From: Lepidostoma basale
Lineage: Eukaryota; Arthropoda; Insecta; Trichoptera; Lepidostomatidae
NCBI GenBank assembly: GCA_022606425.2
Contig: JAHDVF020000023.1
Coordinates: 1 to 64,000, forward strand
DNA length: 64,000 bases
Direction: 5' to 3'
Position numbers and translations under genes: made by a program. Under the pieces are notes generated by a model that had not been told where the DNA came from, made no database searches, and saw only the letters and a list, made by a program, of their open reading frames with translations. Within the stretch, counting starts at the first letter, position 1; each line of letters begins with the position of its first letter. Positions 10,340 to 20,990 of the stretch are shown in pieces.

Positions 10340-10885
10340 GGGTTTAAGTTTGGTTCTGCAGCTTCGAAGAGACGGGTTTCTCATAACCCATTTCTTTAGA
10401 TATATCCAGCAACGCCAGCAAATATTGTTATTTCTCCTAGCCACAAGATGCCGGTGGGAAGAGCAATCAGTCCGCTGAACAAAATTACTTAGGAGATCGA
10501 TGTCTTTCATATTAGCGAAAGTGCGTTCGAAAGACCCTTAAATAATTATTACGAATGAAACCTTCAGTTTTCTAGAAAATTTATTATATTTTATGGGAAT
10601 GACATTTGATAATTCTTTAGAAGGGTGAAACATGTCATTCTCATAAAATATAATTAAACTTTTAGAAAACTGACGTTTTTATTCGTATTAATTTTTTATT
10701 TGGAATTTAACATCATTTTTCAAGAAACAATAAATAAATACTCTTAACTTTATAGAGTATCTTATCTTCCGAAAGTAGAACCATCTTTCATACATTCCTG
10801 GTAATTTACCCTTTCTCAAAAAGATCCCTTAAACTATAAATATGTTTGTAATATCTTTTGAGTAAATAAATAATCTGATAAACAG
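10340..10885 (+). mobile_element. GATTT-tailed LINE copy split by family X
   Basis: Two blocks, about 10340-10545 and 10738-10885, align with 39115-39513 and with the reverse of 26577-27090. The first block codes GRAISPLNKI, then EIDVFHISESAFER. The second starts TACTCTTAACTTTATAGAG. Between them lies a complete family X element. Stops interrupt the frame, so it is a pseudogene. Confidence 0.8.
10545..10737 (+). repeat. Family X fold-back inserted in a LINE
   Basis: Left arm ACGAATGAAACCTTCAG...CTAGAAAATTTATTATATTTTATGGG. Right arm TTCTCATAAAATATAATTAAA...GACGTTTTTATTCGTATTAA. The core between them has TTGATAATTCTTTAGAAGGG and TGAAACATGTC. It ends with the AAGAAACAATAAATA trailer shared by other X copies. 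Its insertion into the LINE shows the family has been mobile. Confidence 0.85.
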
Positions 10886-11204
10886 ATATACAGACTCTTG
10901 GATAATCAACTCAAATATAGCGTTCAACCGAATGTTTCGTACCCCTGCCCACGTACTTCACAGCCCGCAGGACTCACCATCTCTTAAAGTTTTCGCAAGA
11001 TGTGAACACCGCAACAAAACGTGTGAAACATTTTGACCTCCATTTAAAACACCTCGTTATATAAACTATTTCTTCCGATGAGTGGGACTTGCTCAAATTT
11101 AACCTTTAGTCAAACACTTCTTATTACGCATTTTTATTGTGTGAAATACTACTTTATAAATTGGGATAATAACAGATTTTCTCAAGGAATCTTACCCTGT
11201 TAAG

Positions 11205-11275
11205 TCCACATTATGGTCAGTTTTGACAGATGTTAAAAAATTCTAACATTTGTCAGAACTGACCACATTCATGAT
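11205..11275. repeat. Short palindrome
   Basis: ATGGTCAGTTTTGACAGATG and its near-complement CATTTGTCAGAACTGACCA form about 25 bp arms around a short AT loop. No family match elsewhere in the window. Confidence 0.7.
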
Positions 11276-11409
11276 AAAAAAAAATATTTGAGTTTATTAA
11301 AACCTAATGTTTCCAATCGCGAGTCGCGACACTTTCAGTGAATAAAAATAAATTGTGATATTATAACAGTGTTTTCAATTTTAACAGTAATAATATTGTA
11401 TATATAATA

Positions 11410-11460
11410 TTTTAACTACACTGATGAAGAGCTCTGTGTCCCGAAATACGTTTGTGTTAT
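11410..11460 (+). other. Possible decayed hammerhead-like motif
   Basis: ACACTGATGAAGAGCTCTG, then CCCGAAATACGTTTGTG. The order CTGATGA, stem, GAAA, and a short complementary ACA/TGT outer stem is present, but the third stem is imperfect. Single copy in the window, so weak. Confidence 0.35.
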
Positions 11461-11591
11461 TTTTAATTATATTTTTATTTAAAAATAAAAAGTTGTGTAA
11501 GAAAAAAACACTGTTAAACTACTGGTTTTTTTATTAATTAATTCCACTAATTATCTTCATTTTGACAGTGACAAGTTTTATTTATTTTATT

Positions 11592-12153
11592 ACATGGGAC
11601 GGTCGGTCTAAGAGCGAGGTCGACAGCCGTATACATCAGGCTAGGCTTGCATTTAATAAAAGGTCGAAAATAATAGAATCAAATAATATAGACCTAAAAC
11701 TGAGAATACTCCTCATCAAGACCTATGTATGGAGTATCTTGATGTACGGCTGCGAGACATGGTGCCTATCCGAAAGAGATAAGCGGAGACTAGAGGCTTT
11801 TGAGATGTGGTCCTATAGAAGACTATTAGGAATTTCCTGGAGAGACCACATCACGAATGAGGAAGTTCTTCAAGGAATCGAAGGAGGAAGGCACCTGCTC
11901 AGGACCTTGTCCGAAAGGCGTGCAAGATGGATCGGCCATGTAATACGTCAAGAAGGTTTCTTGCATGCCATAATGGAGGGTATGATCGAGGGGACAAACT
12001 CTAGGGGACGCCCACGCCGAGAGTACCTGGAGGACCTGTTGGTGGACGTACGCTGCTCATCATATGCAGATCTCAAAAGAGCCGCCCAAGACAGGGAAAA
12101 ATGGAGGAAATTGCTGCAAACCAATCCCAGGATTGAAACCAGAGAAGAAGAAG
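11592..12153 (+). pseudogene. LINE C-terminal region (WDGRSKSEVD family)
   Basis: The open frame 11562-12242 contains WDGRSKSEVDSRIHQARLAF, SILMYGCETWCLSERDKRRL, EMWSYRRLLGISWRDHITNE, RRARWIGHVIRQ and RGRPRREYLEDLLVD. This is the region after the RT domain in a common insect LINE group. It is 5'-truncated (catalytic RT missing) and ends in AGAGAAGAAGAAG. A related copy at 23703-24353 starts about 70 bp further upstream. Flanks share an imperfect GTTTTATTTATTTTAT direct repeat. The first ~10 residues of the ORF are flanking sequence. Confidence 0.88.
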
Positions 12154-12330
12154 TTTTATTATATTTTATGAGAATGACATGTTTCGCCCTTCTAAGGTAT
12201 TACCAAATGTTTCGCCATAATAAACATTTGATAATGCCTTAGAAGGGCGATACATGTCATTCCCATAAAATATAATAAAATATTTAATATTGTGTTTTAT
12301 TGTACATCATTGTTCAAGAAACAATTAATA
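12154..12330. repeat. Family X fold-back, both arms
   Basis: Minus-strand core at 12170-12212 (ATGACATGTTTCGCCCTTC) faces a plus-strand core at 12222-12262 (TTGATAATGCCTTAGAAGGG), with TATTTTATGAGAATGACATG and its complement as arms. The GTACATCATTGTTCAAGAAAC trailer follows. It directly follows the LINE tail. Confidence 0.85.
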
Positions 12331-12414
12331 ATACTATAATGTTAAACGTATTAAATATTTATAATGAAAATAAAAATTAAATGTATTTTTTTGTTTAAAT
12401 TTATATTTTATTAA

Positions 12415-12555
12415 TTCGACTTATGTTAATGGCTTCGCCTGGTTTCGACAGCTCGCTGGTGGCTCTTTTTGTGGCTAGCTGCCTTTGCGCAGTGACAGCG
12501 AGCCACCAAAAGAGCCAGCGAACTGTCGAAACCGGTTGAAGCCATAAACATAAGT
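12415..12555. repeat. Family Y-like fold-back
   Basis: CTTATGTTAATGGCTTCGCC, GGTTTCGACAGCTCGCTGG and GGCTCTTTTTG at the left are answered by CAAAAGAGCCAGCGAACTGT, CGAAACCGGTTGAAGCC and CATAAACATAAG at the right. The arms are about 50 bp. It carries the Y words (CGAAACCGG, CAGCGAGCC) in rearranged order. Confidence 0.8.
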
Positions 12556-12648
12556 GAAATTAACTAAATATGCATTTTATAATTGTATTTTTTTTCTTTA
12601 CTTAATTGTTTTTAAATCCATTTGAACTCACGCAATAACAACTATATA

Positions 12649-13440
12649 ACTAACTAACTAACCATCACGCCGTCTCCCCGGCGGGGTAGGCAGAAAGAAT
12701 GGAACGCCACACTGTTCTGTCTTGACATACTTCTCTCGCTTCCTCTACATTCATACATCTTGTCATGCACGCACGTCGATTTCTCCGACTCCTCACGTGT
12801 CCGACATTCAATATTTGATTGATTTGATCTGCCACGTTTTCCTCGGCCTTCCTCTATTTCTAGCTCCGTTCACGCCGTTTACATATACCTTCTTTACCAT
12901 TCTGTCTTCACTCATTCTTTCCATGTGTCCAAACCATCTTAATGACCCTTTCCTTATTTTGTTCACTTCATTCATTCGCACCACATTCACTTCTTATACT
13001 TGCATTTGTCACTCTATCAAATACAGATTTGCCACACATTCGTCTGAGAGATCTCATTTCTACTGCATTTATTCTACTTTCATCCTTCTTTTGCCAGTTC
13101 CATGCTTCACTTCCATACATAAGGGTCGGCACAAGAACACCATTGTGCACTGCCATCTTGGCTTTTTTGGATAGGCTTTTGTTTGCGATGACAACTTTAA
13201 GTGCACCATTTATTCTGTTGCCTGCCCCAACCCTTCTTTCAATATCCTTCTCCACCCTCCCATCCTTTGTAAACATACTTCCTAAATAAACAAATTCTTC
13301 CACTTGTTCCAGATTTTCACCGTTTACACTAATGTTGCAGACTGTCATGCTTCCTTCTTTTTCGAAAATCATTACCTTAGACTTATTCACATTCATCATC
13401 AAATCGTATCGCTTGCATACCTCATACATACTAGACACTT
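12649..13440 (-). mobile_element. LINE family 1A, 5'-truncated
   Basis: Tail complement (TAACTAACTAACTAACC) at 12649-12665. The minus-strand protein spans KSKVMIFEKE, FVYLGSMFTKDGRVEKDIER, GSEAWNWQKKDESRINAVEM (frame 12968-13438) and RWFGHMERMSEDRMVKKVYV (12808-12990). The break is near 12975, where MNEVNK replaces the usual VMNKI junction. The catalytic YADD lies upstream of the truncation and is absent. Confidence 0.92.
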
Positions 13441-13680
13441 CGCTTTTGGGTAATAAGTAGGTGCTCCTAAATTAAATCTATACTTATTAAGTTATTTTAA
13501 ACTCGAAAGCGAGCCAAGCGAACTAATTTGATTGTTCAATTAATTTTGGTTCGTTCCATTTCGCATTTAAAATCTTATTTTGGATTATCTTATCCAATTT
13601 TGTGTTTTTGTGTTTTCCATATCTAATTATGGTTTATTATTAGAACGCCTGGGGGGCGTTTGCCTATTTGTTTATAATAT

Positions 13681-13806
13681 TGACGACCTTTGTAGTAGAG
13701 TGGTAATATTTCTCACAGCTATACCGAAGGTCCTGGGTTCGATTGCCGGCGATAGGTAATAACAAATTGTATACGGAAATTATGTTCAAACGACCTGTTG
13801 TATACA
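13681..13806 (+). mobile_element. tRNA-derived SINE, internally deleted
   Basis: Box A-like TAGTAGAGTGG and box B GGTTCGATTGCC occupy the 5' part; GTTCAAACGACCTGTTGTATAC is the 3' end. The middle body found in the copies at 36963 and 38744 (TAGAATTCTCGTGA to ATCAATATA) is missing. Confidence 0.82.
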
Positions 13807-13971
13807 AAATAATAAATATGGTTTTATTATTCAACAGTCAAACGTCGTGTCATGCACGCCCGTAGATTACTCCGACTCTTTTATTCAATTGATTTGATCT
13901 TTCTATTATAATTTCATTTGATTTGGTATTTGATCTGATTTCCTTTGTCTTCTTCATTTACATCATTAAAC

Positions 13972-14165
13972 TAACTAACTAACTAACCATCACGCCGTTT
14001 CCCCGAAAGGGTAGACAGAAAGAATGGACTGCAACACTTTAATCGATGCTGGACTCCATTCTTCTCTTTTCGCCAACGCGAGAGACGCGGTGTGATGGGT
14101 TGCGAACCTCATCGCCACCAATAGGCATCTCCCGCGCACACTTCAATTATTCAACGTCTACATAA
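13972..14165 (-). mobile_element. Chimeric short element with LINE family 1 3' end
   Basis: The 3' end (AACTAACTAACCATCACGCC, CCCCGAAAGGGTAGACAGAA) is that of family 1. After about 70 bp it departs from the LINE into ACTTTAATCGATGCTGG and CTCCATTCTTCTCTTTTCGC. The same chimeric junction occurs at 32741-32857, so it is a repeated unit, probably a LINE-mobilised SINE-like element. GAGGTTCGCAACCC is only loosely box-B-like. The upstream limit near 14165 is uncertain. Confidence 0.62.
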
Positions 14166-14416
14166 TAAATCTAAAACAAATTATACAAAATACAATGATA
14201 TCAAATAAAATAACACATAAAAATAATTTAACACATAATGTTCTTTTAGATGGTGCACTTGTCGTCAGCTGGACGATCCGGATATTTGTGTTTATTTAAT
14301 TTTTTATTCCACTGTCAATCATCATTAATATATGCTTTATTCTAAAGAGACTTGGTTTCTACGACAATTGTTATATTAACATTCTTCTTTAAGGGTCACA
14401 AGATCACAATTCTACA

Positions 14417-14850
14417 AAAAACTAACTAACTGACTAACCATCACGTCATTTCCCCGGAGAGGTAGGCAGTGAGGATGGATCGCCGCAATGGCCTGTCCTG
14501 GTATACCTCTCGAGCTTCATCTACATTCATACATCGTACTATGCACGCACGTCAATTATTCCGACTGCGAATGTGACCGCCTTTTAGTAATTGATTAATT
14601 TGGTCTTGCCATGTTTTCCTCGGTCGTCCTCGGCTTCTTTTCCCACTCACGCTGCTTGTGTAAAACTTTTTAACCATTCTACTCTCATCCATTCGTTCCA
14701 TATGTCCAAACCATCTCAGGGATCCTATTTTTAATTTTATCCATGATGCAGTCATCTGCCTTACATTTCTTTCTTATTTCATCGTTCGGTATTCTATCAT
14801 ACAACGTTTTCCCGCACATTCTTCTTAGTGATCTCATTTCAACACTGCCA
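14417..14850 (-). mobile_element. LINE family 1C, 5'-truncated
   Basis: TAACTAACTGACTAACC tail complement. The minus-strand frame 14552-14755 codes RWFGHMERMDESRMVKKFYT, SSVSGKRSRGRPRKTWQDQI. Homology ends in ATTCTTCTTAGTGATCTC near 14840. Confidence 0.9.
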
Positions 14851-15574
14851 TATTATATTTTTGGATTTACTACCTGTGTTTTCTTATGCTGATTCGATAT
14901 AAAAATACAATTAATAAGTACTATAACATTTTAATTAAGTATTATAATTTCCTAGCATCTGCAGCCCACGCTGATGAAATTAAACATTAATTTTAATTTA
15001 AGACTTTGTTCCTGGTCCCCAGCGGCACGGCGGTACAGTGGAGGCCGGTGACCAGATTAGATAACAGTTCACACCCAAACTCTTTCCGCTCAATATTTCA
15101 CCGGATTCTGTCGCAAAAGACATCAAATCCTTGAAAAGTTCCATAGTAAACCGATTACAAGAATCTTCGATGAGAGCCCTTTCCAGGGACAACTCGGAAA
15201 TATTTATAAATAATCAAAATTTTAGATTTGTAAAATTAATCGGCTTCAATGTGTGTTGTGAATACATCTTTGAATCATAATAAAATACAATTTGTTTTAA
15301 AAAATAATAATTATAATTAATTGGTGTTGATTAAAAAAATCTTCGTCAAACTAAAAAAAGAAATAATATTAAATCTTTTATAATATTTATTTAGTTTAAT
15401 GCCACTCGATTTTTAGCTAATCAGCTTCAGCTACTGAAACCGGTCAAGGTTAAAAATCAAATGGAATAAAATCAATTATGTATTATAGAGAAATCATTTA
15501 TTAATATTTATTTTGTAGTCGTTATTATGAAAATTTCTTAATACGTATTCAGTTTTAATACACTTATTACAGTA

Positions 15575-15615
15575 TCAACCGATTTCGTCAGCTTGCTGCC
15601 ATCTTCTGCTCTATA
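15575..15615 (-). repeat. Family Y core remnant
   Basis: On the minus strand: GATGGCAGCAAGCTGACGAA, ATCGGTTGATAC. This keeps the stem and GAAA plus the short third stem (ATCGGT). An extra GAAACCGGTC-like word lies at 15435. No fold-back arms are visible. Confidence 0.5.
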
Positions 15616-15685
15616 AACAAATTGTCTAAAAATATAACAATTATAAAAATATAAAAATATAACATATATATAAAAATATAACATG

Positions 15686-15853
15686 AATGTCGGCCATGTG
15701 AGGAGTCAGAGAAACCGACGCGCGTGCATGACACGATGTATGAATGTTGAGGAAGCGAGAGAAATATGTCAGGAAAGAAAGGTGTGGCAGTCCATTCTTT
15801 CTGCCTACCCCTTCGGGGAGACGGCGTGATGGTTAGTTAGTTAGTTAGTTATA
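15686..15853 (+). mobile_element. LINE family 1A, last 150 bp
   Basis: GTCGGCCATGTGAGGAGTC through GGGGAGACGGCGTGATGG and five TTAG-type units. It codes VGHVRSQRNRRACMTRCMNV and SAYPFGETA. ATATAAC occurs on both sides as a possible short target duplication. Confidence 0.92.
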
Positions 15854-15854
15854 T

Positions 15855-17096
15855 AACAATTATTACTCCTACTAAGAAATTTTAATTGAATAAAAAATAT
15901 GTCTAACACAACTCAATCATTTTTTTCTCAATAAAGCAAAGTACCTATAAAACAACACGCGTGTATTCGAATGAATTGTTGTGTCAAAATTTTAAAGCAA
16001 TCGGTAATAAACTTTCGGAGATCTAAGATCCGTGACACGAACAACACACACAAAGAAACAATTTATTATAACGTATAAAGCTACCTTTGTAATTTAAAAA
16101 ACGGACTTTCATATAGTTTAGTTTTTAGAATTCAAATCACACATCAAATACTATTGTAAAAAAGTCCACGAGTCTGCCAGTAGCTTTTGGCAATACCTTT
16201 TCTCTTTTGATACATATTTTATGTGGGCACTTGGTTTATACTTTGCGAAAACAGGCATTCGTGTTTTCGGTGGGAAATTGGATTTTCCAATACTGATTCC
16301 TGAAATAAAACGCCAACTAAATAATTTGTTTACCACGTGACTAGAATTCTTGCCCTTTGATATCTCAAGAATTATTATTTTACACAAAGACATAAATAAT
16401 TTTCACTGAATTTTCCTTTTATTGTGTCAACAGAATTTTAATAACATAAATTTAAACTTTCTGATTGTCACACAGATATTGTTAAATTAAGGTGTTTTAA
16501 TATATTTTATTTTCGTTGTTGGCATGCTTATTAAATAATTGTAAAACAGGCAACAACTAGACAGAATTGCTTTTTCCATTAGCGTACAGATTTAATTAAA
16601 TATATTTTATATTCAGCTGATATACCTCAAAAGAACTTATCTATTTAATGCTGGAAAACATAAGTCAATGTTTATTTTTTTATATACTTTGTATACAACA
16701 CAAACTTTATTAAAAAAAATTTAAATACTAAACACGTTTTGGATACACAAGCCCTTCATAAGTGATATTAAATAAAATATTTTCACGAATGTGGTCAGCA
16801 ATGACAGATATTAAAATGTTTTATTTCGGAACGATTATTCTTTTGTTATAACAAATATTGTATATAAATAGAAATAATAATATGAAGTTCTTTTTGGGGT
16901 CCAGGCATTGTCTTAAAACAAAGGAAATAAATCAAATATTGGACTTGACGTTATATTAATTGGATTATTAATTATATTTTCTAAATTTTTAGTTGCTTTT
17001 TTATTTTTCTTCAATTTCGAGATTGTTCAAAGTTATATTTCTATAATTAACGTGCAAATTTTCAGCGCCTGTATCTTTATTAAATTAATGATATTT
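15855..17096. other. No recognisable gene
   Basis: AT-rich sequence. The minus-strand frame 16151-16393 (80 residues) has a few polar stretches but no domain I recognise, no repeat partner and no supporting context. I treat it as chance. Confidence 0.5.
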
Positions 17097-17105
17097 TCAA
17101 TGAGA

Positions 17106-17994
17106 TACTTAAAGAACAAGGTATAAATGCTGGTGCTAAGATGAGTGATATGTCTGTAAACTGTCTGCTTTACGCGAACGATGCCGTTCTCGTTGCGGAT
17201 AGTGCGGACGAATTACAAGTCTTGGTGTCGAGAATGTATGAGGTATGCAAGTCAAGTGATTTAATGATGAATGTCGGAAAGTCAAAGGTGATGGTTTTCG
17301 AAAGGGAAGAGCAAATGACAGTTTGTAATATAAATGTGAACGAAGATAACTTGGAACAGGTGAGGGAATTTGTGTATTTAGGTAGCATGTTCACAGCAGA
17401 TGCCCGAACGGATAGTGACGTCGAAAGAAGGGTTGGTGCGGGTAACAAAGTGAATGGAGCTTTTAAAATAGTTATTGGAAACAAGAATTTATCAATGAAA
17501 GCGAAAACGGCCGTTCACAATGGAGTTCTGGTCCCAACCCTAATGTATGGAAGCGAAGCATGGAACTGGCAGAAGAAGGATGAGAGTAGAATAAATGCGG
17601 TAGAGATGAGGTCCCTAAGACGTATGTGTGGTAGAACGATATACGACAGAATCTCAAATGCTGATATAAGAAACGAATGCAGAGCGGAAGAAGGTATTAT
17701 GAACAAACGCAATGGAACGCATGGATGGAGAAAGAATGGTTAAGAAAATATACGTTAATGATGTGAATGGGGTACGAAGTCGAGGCAGACCGAGGAAAAC
17801 ATGGCATGACCAAATTAATCAAATTTTAAAGGTTGGTCATGTTAGAAGTCGGGGGAATCGACGTGCGTGTATGACTCGTTGTATGAATGTGGAGGAAGCT
17901 AGAGAGGTTTGCCAGGATAGAGTAGTGTGGCTGTCCATTCTCTCTGCCTACCCCTGCGGGGAAACGGCGTGTTGGTTTGTTGTTGTTGTTGTTG
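17106..17994 (+). mobile_element. LINE family 1B with 9 bp target duplication
   Basis: TCAATGAGA stands at 17097-17105 and again at 17995-18003, directly after a TTG-repeat tail. This defines a clean 5'-truncated insertion of 889 bp. The protein remnant starts just before the catalytic motif, which reads YAND rather than YADD (17165-17180). Confidence 0.95.
17141..17970 (+). pseudogene. RT C-terminal half of LINE family 1B, catalytic Asp lost
   Basis: Frame 17141-17743 codes CLLYANDAVL, LMMNVGKSKVMVFERE, FVYLGSMFTADARTDSDVER, GSEAWNWQKKDESRINAVEM. Then about 40 bp (the KIMKGSLRWFGHMER segment) are deleted near 17708, and reading continues in another frame from 17712 (ERMDGERMVKKIYVNDVNGV, RGRPRKTWHDQINQILKVGH). 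The first catalytic aspartate of YADD is asparagine, so this copy would have been inactive even without the deletion. Confidence 0.9.
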
Positions 17995-18044
17995 TCAATG
18001 AGACAATTTTTCATGAGGTACTCACTCACAGAAATTAATTAATA

Positions 18045-18180
18045 TAAATTAAAACGTCTGTCTTCTAGAAGTTAACAAATGTTAACATATTATAATGTCT
18101 TAGAAGGGCGAAACATGTCCTTCCATAAAAAACGTAATAAAACTCCTAGAAGACAGACGTTTTCATTTATATAAATTAAT
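18045..18180. repeat. Family X fold-back
   Basis: AAAACGTCTGTCTTCTAGAAG at the left and CTCCTAGAAGACAGACGTTTT at the right are about 20 bp inverted arms. The core between is ATAATGTCTTAGAAGGGCG, AAACATGTCC. It follows the 17.1 kb LINE closely. Confidence 0.85.
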
Positions 18181-18611
18181 TTCTGTGCATTATATTTGTA
18201 GGTAAATTAGATTTTATTAAAAAATTAAGAATAAATAGATCCGGCATCACAATTGACCCACGTGTTATGTCACGTGTACTGCAGAAAACCATCCCAAATG
18301 ATATCTTGTGTTCTGTCTAATTCAAATAACCTTTTCTCCTTTAATCTGTGGAATGTCCATACCTTGTTTCCAGGAATAATTACACCCCCTATCGTAGCGA
18401 TACCTGTGAGTGTGTTCCCAGAATAGAAATGAACATAGATAATGTAAAATGAAATAATTAATACATACATGTGTTTCTATACTTGATAACATATATGTAA
18501 AACAATGGGTTCTGAAACCAATAGTAGTTTCTACAACAAAGATGTAGAAAAAAAATACTGTTTGAAATTTCATGGTAGAAGTTCATTGAAAATAATTAAA
18601 ATAACACAAAT

Positions 18612-19050
18612 AAAACATCACGCCGTTTCTCCGAAAGGATAGGCAGAGATAATAGACTGCCACACTACTCTATCCTAACACACCTCTCTAGCTTCCTCCA
18701 CATTCATACAGCGAGTCACACACGCACGTCAATTCTACCGACTTTGACCAAACATTAAAATTTGATTGATTGGGTCGTGCCATATTTTATTCCGTCTACC
18801 TCGACTCCGTACTCCATTTACATCGTTATCGTAGACTTTCTTAACCATTATTTCTTCACCCATGCGCTCCACATGTCCGAACCAACTCAGCGAGCCTTTC
18901 ATAATTTTGTCAATCAGTATTTGAAATTCTGTCATATATACTACCATACATACGTCTTAGGGTTATCATCTCTACCGCATTTATTTTGCTCTCATCCTTC
19001 TTCTGTCAGATCCATATTTCGCTTCCATACATAAGGATTGGGACCAAAGT
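18612..19050 (-). mobile_element. LINE family 1B, 5'-truncated
   Basis: AACATCACGCCGTTTCTCCG opens the 3' end. The minus frame 18735-18947 codes IDKIMKGSLSWFGHVERMGE, VNGVRSRGRR. No microsatellite tail remains. It stops at GGATTGGGACCA and is followed directly by half a family Y element. Confidence 0.88.
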
Positions 19051-19145
19051 GGAAGTAGCTAAAAGATATCGTTTAGTTTCATTATTATTTAAAATGAACT
19101 TCCATTGAGAGATTTCAATAACCTCATTTGATGATTTTTTATATT
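19051..19145 (+). repeat. Family Y half-element with trailer
   Basis: AAGTGGAAGTAGCTAAAAGA, TATCGTTTAGTTTCATTATT, AAAATGAACTTCCATTGAG and AGATTTCAATAACCTC match 31610-31700 in order. Confidence 0.8.
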
Positions 19146-19659
19146 TAGTTTAATTTAAAAATAATACGAATTCCCGGAAGCTTCGTCTATATACTTATGA
19201 TAAATATGTTTATGTAATTTTGTGTGTGTATGTTAGATATATACGTACACGTGTACGTATATTATAAATGAATGAAGAGAGTTTTGCATCTGTTTGGTTA
19301 GCATAAGAAACGTTAAAATATTCCGGGCTTAACCCCTGCGTAGGTCATTTCCGGATGTATTCGAAATTAAGGGTAAAAGACCGGAAACTCTAGCGAAATC
19401 CCAAACGACATCTCTACTTCACAACAGTATTCACATGAATAAGAGAACCGATCTAGAAACCCTTTAAAAATGGAAGAAACCTTGTACATTACACGGTTCT
19501 AAATAAATACACATATTTTACCTATAGCTTATTAATAGGTTTTCTTTACATTATTATCTATAGATATATTTTTGCTACGATCTCACAATTAATTTTATTT
19601 CAATCAAATAAATTTCGTAATTGAAAATTCTAATTCAATCCAAATGAACAAATTATTAG
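19146..19659. other. No recognisable feature
   Basis: AT-rich with a small TATACGTACACGTGTACGTATA palindrome near 19240. No coding signal. Confidence 0.5.
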
Positions 19660-19945
19660 ATTTATAAGATACGTGGGAAGAATGAATGAAGAAATACTGA
19701 TAATAAAAATAAAAATGAAACATGTAAATTGAACTAGAAATAGAGTAAAACCAAAGAAAACGTGGCTCAATCAAAAAATCAAATATTGAATATCAGCTGC
19801 ATGAGGAGTCGGAGAAGTTGAAGTGCGTGCATGACATTATGAATGAATGTTGAGGAATCGAAAGAAGTAGGTTAGGAAATAAATGTATGACAATCCGTTA
19901 CATCTGCTTACCCCTTCGGAGAGACGGCGTGATGGTTAGTTAGTA
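19660..19945 (+). mobile_element. LINE family 1A, strongly decayed
   Basis: Words such as GTGGGAAGAATGAATGAAG, AAGAAAACGTGGCTC, ATGAGGAGTCGGAGAAG and TACCCCTTCGGAGAGACGGC are in LINE order, ending GTTAGTTAG. Many indels; no usable frame. Confidence 0.85.
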
Positions 19946-20009
19946 AGTTTATAGAATTTGAGACTATTGTTCATTTCTTCATGTAAAAGTTTTAAGTATC
20001 TAACTTACT

Positions 20010-20250
20010 ATAATACCGTTTTTCCGAAGGGGTAGACGGAAAGAATGGATCGCCACAATTCTATTATTTCCTGAGATATTTATCTCTCGTCCTTAACATC
20101 CATACATCGCGCCATGCATGCACGTCAATTTCTCTGACTCCTCGTGTGACTGACATTTAAAATTTGATTGATTTGATCTGATCGTTGATCGTGCCACATT
20201 TCCCTAAGTCTTCCTCTATTTTTTTCCGTTTATATTCCATACATATAGTA
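20010..20250 (-). mobile_element. LINE family 1A, decayed
   Basis: TAATACCGTTTTTCCGAAGG, GGTAGACGGAAAGAATGG, TGCATGCACGTCAATTTCTC and CCACATTTCCCTAAGTCTTC are the reverse of the family 1A end. It faces the previous copy tail to tail. Confidence 0.8.
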
Positions 20251-20449
20251 TACATACTTTCTTGCAAAAGTTTTTCAATAATATGTATATTTGAATAACA
20301 AACATTACCGATTCTTCAATTAAATTCAAAACCCGAAATAAGAATGTATCGGTTTTGAGACAGTTAAAGCACTAATTAAATATTAATAAATACCTTTCCA
20401 TTGTTATACCTAGGAAATTGGAAATAACTTTGTTAAATCCTATAAATAT

Positions 20450-20620
20450 TTAAAAACTATTTAAAAAACACGACGTGTTTCGGAGGATACTTCAGGTGTA
20501 AAAATAGAATAAAAACTAAACAAAAAAATACTATTAAAGACGCATTTAAAATTCGATACCATAATTTTAATTTAATTGTGAAGCATGTCGTGTTTTTTAA
20601 TATATTTTTTTAATGTTTAG
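20450..20620. repeat. Small inverted-repeat element
   Basis: TTTAAAAAACACGACGTG at about 20460 is answered by GCATGTCGTGTTTTTTAATA at about 20585. GTTTCGGAGGATACTTCAGG lies inside. Single copy in the window. Confidence 0.5.
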
Positions 20621-20726
20621 TGGACTAAATAAGTTGTTTTCGTGAATTCCACAGTGTTAATGCCTTAGCGTTCAATAACTTTCCATTGTTTTTTGATTCA
20701 GGCTGAAATATTATAGAAGCTTTAGG

Positions 20727-20762
20727 GGATGTCAGGATAGAAAAGTGTGGCAATCCATTCTC
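20727..20762 (+). mobile_element. LINE family 1 sliver
   Basis: GATGTCAGGATAGAAAAGTG, TGGCAATCCATTCTCC is a 36 bp piece of the last coding part of family 1 (CQDR..WQSIL). It touches the SINE that follows. Confidence 0.65.
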
Positions 20763-20767
20763 CAAGT

Positions 20768-20885
20768 ATTTTTTTACACCAGACCAAAGACAGTGTGATA
20801 ATCACACTGCCATCGCCGGGAATCGAACTCGAAACCTTCGGTGTGGCATTCGTAGCTCTGGCCACTCGGCTACGAAAGTTGCCAA
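20768..20885 (-). mobile_element. tRNA-derived SINE, 5' half
   Basis: On the minus strand: box A-like TAGCCGAGTGGCC, box B GGTTTCGAGTTCGATTCCCG, then GGCAGTGTGATTATCACAC and GTCTTTGGTCTGGTGTA. The body beyond TGTAAA is absent. Confidence 0.88.
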
Positions 20886-20990
20886 TTCGTTATGTTATCC
20901 ATTGTTTTGGCTAGAGTACTAAAGATAATAGTTTATAAGTTTATAACCATTTCATTATTCAATCAATTTTAATCGAAAGTTCGAAACAAT

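Noticed and set aside
12722..13289. Long plus-strand frames rich in Ser, Phe and Leu (here and opposite most LINE copies)
   Set aside because: They are antisense shadows of the LINE family 1 protein.
16151..16393. 80-residue minus-strand frame
   Set aside because: No domain, no repeat partner, no codon signal that I can see; length is compatible with chance in AT-rich DNA.
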